NCBI RefSeq assembly: GCF_947507565.1
Contig: NC_089192.1
Coordinates: forward strand, 682,001-746,000
DNA length: 64,000 nucleotides
DNA from: Oscarella lobularis
Lineage: Eukaryota > Porifera > Homoscleromorpha > Homosclerophorida > Oscarellidae
Direction: 5' to 3'
Below the pieces are notes generated by a model. That model saw only the letters and a list, made by a program, of their open reading frames with translations, ran no database searches and had not been told where the DNA came from. Both the position numbers and the translations under genes were made by a program. Positions 59,518 through 64,000 of this stretch are shown here, one piece after another. Position 1 is the stretch's first letter. Each line of letters opens with the position of its first letter.

Positions 59518-60375
59518 TTATCGATACGTAGTTCTGTTGGGTTGTCCCGCGAGCCAATTTCTCATCTCGGGAAACCAAACGTCGCCCATGTCGCGAAAAT
59601 TCGCGAAAAAGGCCAACTCGCGCGCGCCGACGTCGCTCATGCACTGAAAAATGCTCCGAATGAAATAGGCGCTATTCAACTCCCCATTCGGATAGATAAG
59701 CGTTCCGCCTCGCTCTCGATAGTGATAGGTTAGAGCGCGTATAAAGGCGATAATCTCCTTCCAATTGCGACTGCTCTCCTCGACGGAAAACGAATCGACT
59801 CCGCCCGTAACGTTGAGTATCGTCAGCGGAGTCGCGTGCGAGTTGGCTGATCGCGATAGGACCGTTAACGAGACGTTGTGCTCGTGCAATGCCGAGCCGA
59901 AAACGTGCAAAAATTCGTGATATTTTTCCGCGTCGTGATAGCGCTTGTCGCCGTGGAATTCGACGTCCATGAAGTAGCCCGTGTAGTTGTACTTCAGCGC
60001 TTCGGCGACGAATAGTTTGGCGAAAATTTCCGCTCGACCGAAATTCGTTATCGCGTTCGTTCCGCCCATTGCGATGATCGGTTGCACGTGAATGGGCGGG
60101 GTCATTGCCTGCACTGGCTTGGTGAAGTCGTCCCAGCAGAAATTGTCCGGACCGAGTGTCGTGTTCGAGTCGACGACGCCGAGGCTGTAGCAATAGCACG
60201 AGGCGATGTTGATCGTGCCCGGATGCGATTTGAGCAGGTTTACGAAACCGGGTAGATCGGATCGATGTTCGGCGGAAAAGATCATTCGCAGTCGTCGATC
60301 TGGAAGCGGAACTTGAGTACGTGCTCCGAAGACAAAGAGGAGGAGGAAAGTTAGGATGGCGGTAGACACGCCCAT
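59518..60375 (-). CDS. Secreted TIM-barrel-like protein, single exon
   Basis: 285 residues, no introns. Signal peptide MGVSTAILTFLLLFVFGART. The body alternates hydrophobic strands and helices: INIASCYCYSLGVV, IHVQPIIAMGGTNAI, FAKLFVAEALKYNYTGYFMDVEF, LTVLSRSA, VDSFSVEES, ELAFFANFRDMGDVWFPEM. This layout, especially GYFMDVEF at the fourth strand, resembles glycoside hydrolase 18-like barrels, but the full DxxDxDxE chitinase motif is not present. Catalytic activity is therefore uncertain. Four to five NxT/S sites fit a secreted glycoprotein. It may be intronless by retroposition or ancestry. I do not recognise a named family. It is head-to-head with MBOAT (263 bp apart) with a CRE between, and abuts SPAG1 at the 3' end. 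Confidence 0.75.
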   Translation of the reverse strand: MGVSTAILTFLLLFVFGARTQVPLPDRRLRMIFSAEHRSDLPGFVNLLKSHPGTINIASCYCYSLGVVDSNTTLGPDNFCWDDFTKPVQAMTPPIHVQPIIAMGGTNAITNFGRAEIFAKLFVAEALKYNYTGYFMDVEFHGDKRYHDAEKYHEFLHVFGSALHEHNVSLTVLSRSANSHATPLTILNVTGGVDSFSVEESSRNWKEIIAFIRALTYHYRERGGTLIYPNGELNSAYFIRSIFQCMSDVGARELAFFANFRDMGDVWFPEMRNWLAGQPNRTTYR

Positions 60376-60638
60376 GTTTTTGCAAATTCCCCCAAAAAGG
60401 AACGCACGTTATTGGTGGGGGAAGAAATTGCACAGTGGGGCGGGGGATAGACAACGTGTGTAACTACTCCTCTATAGTCGTCGTATCGTTTTGCAACGGT
60501 GCCGGTGACGTCACTATCCAGGAAGTGGCTAATTGATTGTCTGCTCAACCGACCAACAAAACAATCGACGAAAATATATCAATCACACGTCTAGCGCCCA
60601 GAGGCGACTCCCCATCGACTCGTTGTTACGAAAACACA
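60376..60638. promoter_or_regulatory. Bidirectional promoter with CRE
   Basis: 263 bp between the divergent start codons of the TIM-barrel-like gene and MBOAT, with TGACGTCA at 60505-60512 (GCCGGTGACGTCACTATCC). An in-frame upstream ATG at 60537 could lengthen MBOAT by 34 residues, which would put the CRE just 25 bp before it; I favour 60639, because the added residues do not resemble the family. Confidence 0.5.
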
Positions 60639-62788
60639 ATGAACGTCTTTTACTATCCCGATCTCGTAGTCGTTCGTGTAGCGACGCTAATCAAAGCCCA
60701 ACCTCAGCAAGTGAGCCTCGAGTCCGCCTTGCTCTCGTCCTGCGACGGCGATGACGCAATTTTTCTTCTAGGTTTCTCTTCTTCTTTGCTTTGGTCTCTC
60801 GTTTCTTGCTGGGCTCGCTTTTCGATGTCTTCTCCTTTCCGCGTCGGGGAGAACGCTGCCCGGGGCGGCCAGGACGAGACACGCCCTCTCGATGGGCTTG
60901 GGTCTTGCTCTCGGATTTTTCTGCTACAGATGGTGAGCTCAATGCCACTTGGGAAAAATATTTTGCGTATGCATTGCTATATTTATTAGGGATTTTTTCA
61001 TCAATGTCGTGTCAGCTCTTATCGCTTATATTCTCATTCGATTCGTTGTTCCACAGAAAGTTCACTAGTGAGTGAGACATTCTCTATAAATTTTTTGACC
61101 TTCTTTTTATCTGGTTATAGTGTTGTTTTTGGCTCGGCAATGGGCATTTTGTCTATCGTTCACGCCCAACGCGTCGTCACGCACGCACTCGACAATGGTC
61201 AATACAAAATGGACGTATCAGGGTAAAATCGAAATACAGGGAGGTTTCTTGCTAAATTTTGTCTTAGTTCTCTAATGGTTTTGACGCAGAGACTAACAGC
61301 GCTTGCTTGTTCGATACACGACGGTGAAAAATTCAAATAGTCACGTGGTTACTTCTAAAATTGATTGGCTTCTAGGTATGGGACGAAAGAGAGATGATTT
61401 GACAAGAGATCAAGAGGAACAGTGCGTTAGGTAACGTTGAACCCACTCCCATATATTGCTAAGAGAAGCTAATCTTTATATTTAGAGAAATTCCAAGTGT
61501 TTTGGAGTTTTTCAGCTATGCGTTTAATTTTCCGACTATTTTGATTGGACCGCTCTGCTTCTATCGCGACTACATTTGCTTTATTGAAGGAAAGCATTAC
61601 TTAGTAGAAGACAAGGTGAGTTGGGTAATTAAACAATTAATTAATAATTCAACTCTTTCTTTAGAACGGACATGTTCGGCGTACAAGTGGTGTTGTAAGT
61701 TGGAAATAATTTTCATTTAGTACTTTGTATTCTTTTTTCTTCAGAAACCGGCTCTAAAGAAATTTCTCTTCTCCCTCATGTGGCTTGGGTTGTACGTAAA
61801 ATTTGTCGGTACATATTCTATTCAGTTGAACGGAGGTATTGCGAATACACGACTATTTTAACTAATCAAAGAGAGAGAGATATCTCTGACAGATCCCGAC
61901 GTTCTGAACAGGCCTTGGCTTCAACGTAGTTGGATAGCGTATGCGTCTATGCTTACTCAGCGATTTCGATTTTATTTTGCTTGGACAATAGGTAACGTCT
62001 TTTCGATCTCGTGTGTATTTGTTTATTTATTTCTTTTCAGCTGATAGTATTGCTAATGCCGCTGGATTAGGATTTAACGGGTTTGACGAAAATTCAAATG
62101 AAAAGTGGAATCTCATTACAAATACCGATATACTTGGGACAGAGGTACTGTACGACTCTCTAATCGTCGCGACTTAGTTCGAATAATCACGTGTTAGTTT
62201 GCTCTCAATTTTAAACATCTCCTCGAAAGCTGGAATATTCAAACAAGCGTCTGGCTTAAAAGGTTTTGACTGAAATAACTTTTTCTATTTTGACTAAGAC
62301 TTTGCGTTGTAGAGTTTGCTACGAAAGAGTAAAATTTCGACCGTTTCTATTGACGAATATCCTAGTGGCGTGGTGGCACGGATTCTTTCCAATATACTAC
62401 GTTGGTTGGGTGGGATTTGGGTTTTCAGTGCTGGCAGCGAGACACGTAAAATATATTTAAAAAATGTAAATGTAAAATAGAGATGTTTCTTCAGATTCGA
62501 CGTGTCATTCGTCCGTACTTTCAGAAGCACTATGTTCTCCAGCGTTTCTACGACTGTCTCACCATAGTAACGACGATGGCGTTTCTGACGTATTACGTCG
62601 TGACGATTGCTCTTATGGATTTTGGCAAAACCTTTTCTTTTTGGAGGTACGAAATGAATCAATTTCAATTATTGATGCAACTAGTTCAATTATATAGATC
62701 TCAATATTTTCTCGGTCATCTAATACCCATAGCCGTTGTGCTACTATGCAGCAGAAAGAAGCAAGTCAAAAAAGACAAGGACGATTAA
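60639..62788 (+). CDS. MBOAT1/2-type lysophospholipid acyltransferase
   Basis: Fifteen exons whose lengths sum to 1419 nt, giving 472 residues. It acylates lysophospholipids (Lands cycle) in the ER membrane. Recognised blocks: N-terminal QQVSLLLCFGLSFLAGLAFR; DNGQYKMDVSG; MVLTQRLTALACSIHDG; SVLEFFSYAFNFPTILIGP then LCFYRDYICFIEGKHY; RFRFYFAWTIADSIANAAGLG; ESWNIQTSVWLKRVCYERV; and LLTNILVAWWHGFFPIYY with the conserved MBOAT histidine and, upstream in ESWNIQ, the conserved Asn. Multiple hydrophobic spans. C-terminus CSRKKQVKKDKDD is lysine-rich, like ER-retention tails. The order and spacing match MBOAT2. Exons: 60639-60710, 60772-60932, 60990-61067, 61121-61222, 61268-61323, 61376-61430, 61486-61615, 61665-61694, 61746-61835, 61893-61991, 62041-62144, 62198-62263, 62313-62445, 62495-62646, 62698-62788. 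Confidence 0.93.
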
Positions 62789-62957
62789 TTAAAAGCTATG
62801 CTGGCGCCTAAGTGTAACATCAAAGACACCCGCTGTACAAACAAACAACTCCGCGTCCGGGAACCATTAAACCGACGTCCGGGATAGCGAAAATCCTTTC
62901 TTTTGTCTCCCAACGTTCAGCTGCAGTTTTCCCGACGCTCTCAGCTCGCATATACTC

Positions 62958-64000
62958 ATGTCGAAACGTTCGTCGAACGTAGGCCAACTCGTTCAGCGTT
63001 TCGAGAGCCAGAAAGGCAAGGAATCCGCGCCGGCGGGGCCGACACGTCGGCTTTCGTCGAGTTCGACGCCCACGTCGTCGTCGTCGAAGCCGCCACTCAA
63101 GGCAAAACCGTCTCCGAACGCAATCGGATCGCCGCGCACCACGCCGGAGCCTCAATCGAGACAAAAACCGATCGGCGCGGGGGCGGGGTCGTCGGCGCGC
63201 GTCGCCGAACTGGAGAAAAAATGCGAAATGCAGGCGAAGGAGATCGAGACGATGCGCAAGGCGACGAACGAGAGCGCGACGGAGACGTTGAGAGAGGAAT
63301 ACGAGGAAAAAATCGAGAAGTTGGAGCGAGAAAAGAAAGAACTCGAAGGCGAAGTCGAAACGCTTCGAGAGAAGAGTGAGGAGACGCGGGAAGACGTCGA
63401 CGTCGACGAAACGTCGACGATCGAAATCGAGCGGCTCAAAGACGAAAAGACGAAAATCGAAGAAGAATTCGAAATTTTGAAAAGCGACGTCGAGAATCTT
63501 CAAAGGGAAGTCGACGACTCGAAGGCGGAGTTCGAGAAGGAGAAGAAGAAATGCGAACGCGAAATCGAGAAGCGAATTCTATTGGAGGACGATTTGGAAG
63601 CGGAACGCAAACGCGTTGCGAAATTGGAGAGCGATGCGAAGAAGAACGTCGAAGGGGCCCCCGTTACTAGGGGAACGAAAGCGTTGCGAGAGGAGATACG
63701 GGATTTGAAGAAGCAGATCGGCGGAAAGGATAAGGCGTTGGTGGATATGAAAGAGCAGAGGGACGAATTGAGAGACGAGATCGAGAAACTGCGAGCCGGA
63801 TCCGTCGAACGAAGTGATGATGACGACGAACTCAAGAAGGAAGTCGAGAGATTGGAGGAGCTCTTGGAACGCACAAAGAGGTATCAATCCGAAGCCGAAG
63901 TCGATCTCGAGATGATGAAAGTCGAACGGGAAAAATTGCGGGGAGATGTTGAGAGATTGACGGGCGACGTCAAGAAGGCGAAATCGGAGAGCGAGAAGGA
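62958..64000 (+). CDS. Coiled-coil protein, 5' part, runs off window
   Basis: Open from ATG 62958 to the window end (347 codons) with no stop. It begins MSKRSSNVGQLVQRFESQKG, followed by a Ser/Thr/Pro-rich, basic disordered stretch to about residue 90. From ARVAELEKKCEMQAKEIE onward there is an uninterrupted heptad-rich coiled coil (EYEEKIEKLEREKKELEG; FEKEKKKCEREIEKR; MKEQRDELRDEIEKLR). A short break at EGAPVTRGTK could be a coil hinge. Codon use is TCG/GAC/GAA-rich, like the neighbouring coding exons, and the reverse strand ORFs are shadows. No intron is seen within the visible part. Family not recognised; cytoskeletal, centrosomal or golgin-type proteins are all possible. Confidence 0.8.
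   Translation, partial: MSKRSSNVGQLVQRFESQKGKESAPAGPTRRLSSSSTPTSSSSKPPLKAKPSPNAIGSPRTTPEPQSRQKPIGAGAGSSARVAELEKKCEMQAKEIETMRKATNESATETLREEYEEKIEKLEREKKELEGEVETLREKSEETREDVDVDETSTIEIERLKDEKTKIEEEFEILKSDVENLQREVDDSKAEFEKEKKKCEREIEKRILLEDDLEAERKRVAKLESDAKKNVEGAPVTRGTKALREEIRDLKKQIGGKDKALVDMKEQRDELRDEIEKLRAGSVERSDDDDELKKEVERLEELLERTKRYQSEAEVDLEMMKVEREKLRGDVERLTGDVKKAKSESEK

Noticed and set aside
62820-63503. Minus-strand 227-codon ORF opposite the coiled-coil gene
   Set aside because: Phe/Leu/Arg-rich reverse reading of a Lys/Glu coiled coil; the plus strand is open to the window end with typical coiled-coil heptads.
1-64000. tRNA or rRNA genes
   Set aside because: No cloverleaf-like segment with A and B boxes and no rRNA core sequence noticed on either strand while reading.

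Overview
The window is eukaryotic, and specifically animal. Genes are broken by short introns (about 45-70 nt), signal peptides feed multidomain extracellular proteins, and the gene set (UNC45, POLR3K, glutaminase, aspartyl beta-hydroxylase, a polycystin-1/REJ protein, an EGF/laminin-G giant, SPAG1, MBOAT1/2) is metazoan. Compact genes, head-to-head promoters and CpG-dense codon use suggest an early-branching animal. A homoscleromorph sponge such as Oscarella is my best guess, but nothing in the sequence fixes the species.

Bases 1-23673 are almost entirely satellite DNA. Three unrelated tandem families occur: A (15/16 bp, palindromic, GGACAA.TTGTCC), B (about 21 bp, AT-rich, palindromic, ATTAATTCAGAAT) and C (21/24 bp, with GTACGTAC and TATATA). 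They are arranged A-B-u1-B-A-u2-C, where u1 (about 0.36 kb) and u2 (about 0.87 kb) are non-repetitive. The whole composite is present twice in tandem; the copies of u1 and u2 are about 99% identical. u1 carries a short coding exon with a consensus splice donor that resembles the start of INO80E. u2 carries a perfect TGACGTCA box. Long open frames exist on both strands of the satellites, but they follow from unit lengths divisible by three and palindromy, so I do not call them genes.

23674-26222 is a transition zone with CRE boxes, exon-like segments that do not join into one clean gene, and a minisatellite. From 26223 onward the DNA is gene-dense: UNC45 (+), POLR3K/RPC10 (-) head-to-head with mitochondrial-type glutaminase (+), ASPH (-) head-to-head with a LDLa-MAM-PKD-REJ-GPS-PLAT polycystin (+), a secreted EGF/laminin-G protein (+), a secreted discoidin/sushi protein (+), SPAG1 (+) whose stop codon abuts the stop of a secreted TIM-barrel-like protein (-), an MBOAT lysophospholipid acyltransferase (+), and the 5' part of a coiled-coil gene running off the end.

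The genes do not form one pathway. Polycystin and SPAG1 both point to motile or sensory cilia. The polycystin, EGF/LamG, discoidin/sushi and ASPH genes form a cluster related to the extracellular surface; ASPH hydroxylates Asp/Asn in EGF domains, and the neighbouring giant protein has about 34 EGF domains. Two of three divergent promoters, plus u2 and the transition zone, share the palindrome TGACGTCA.
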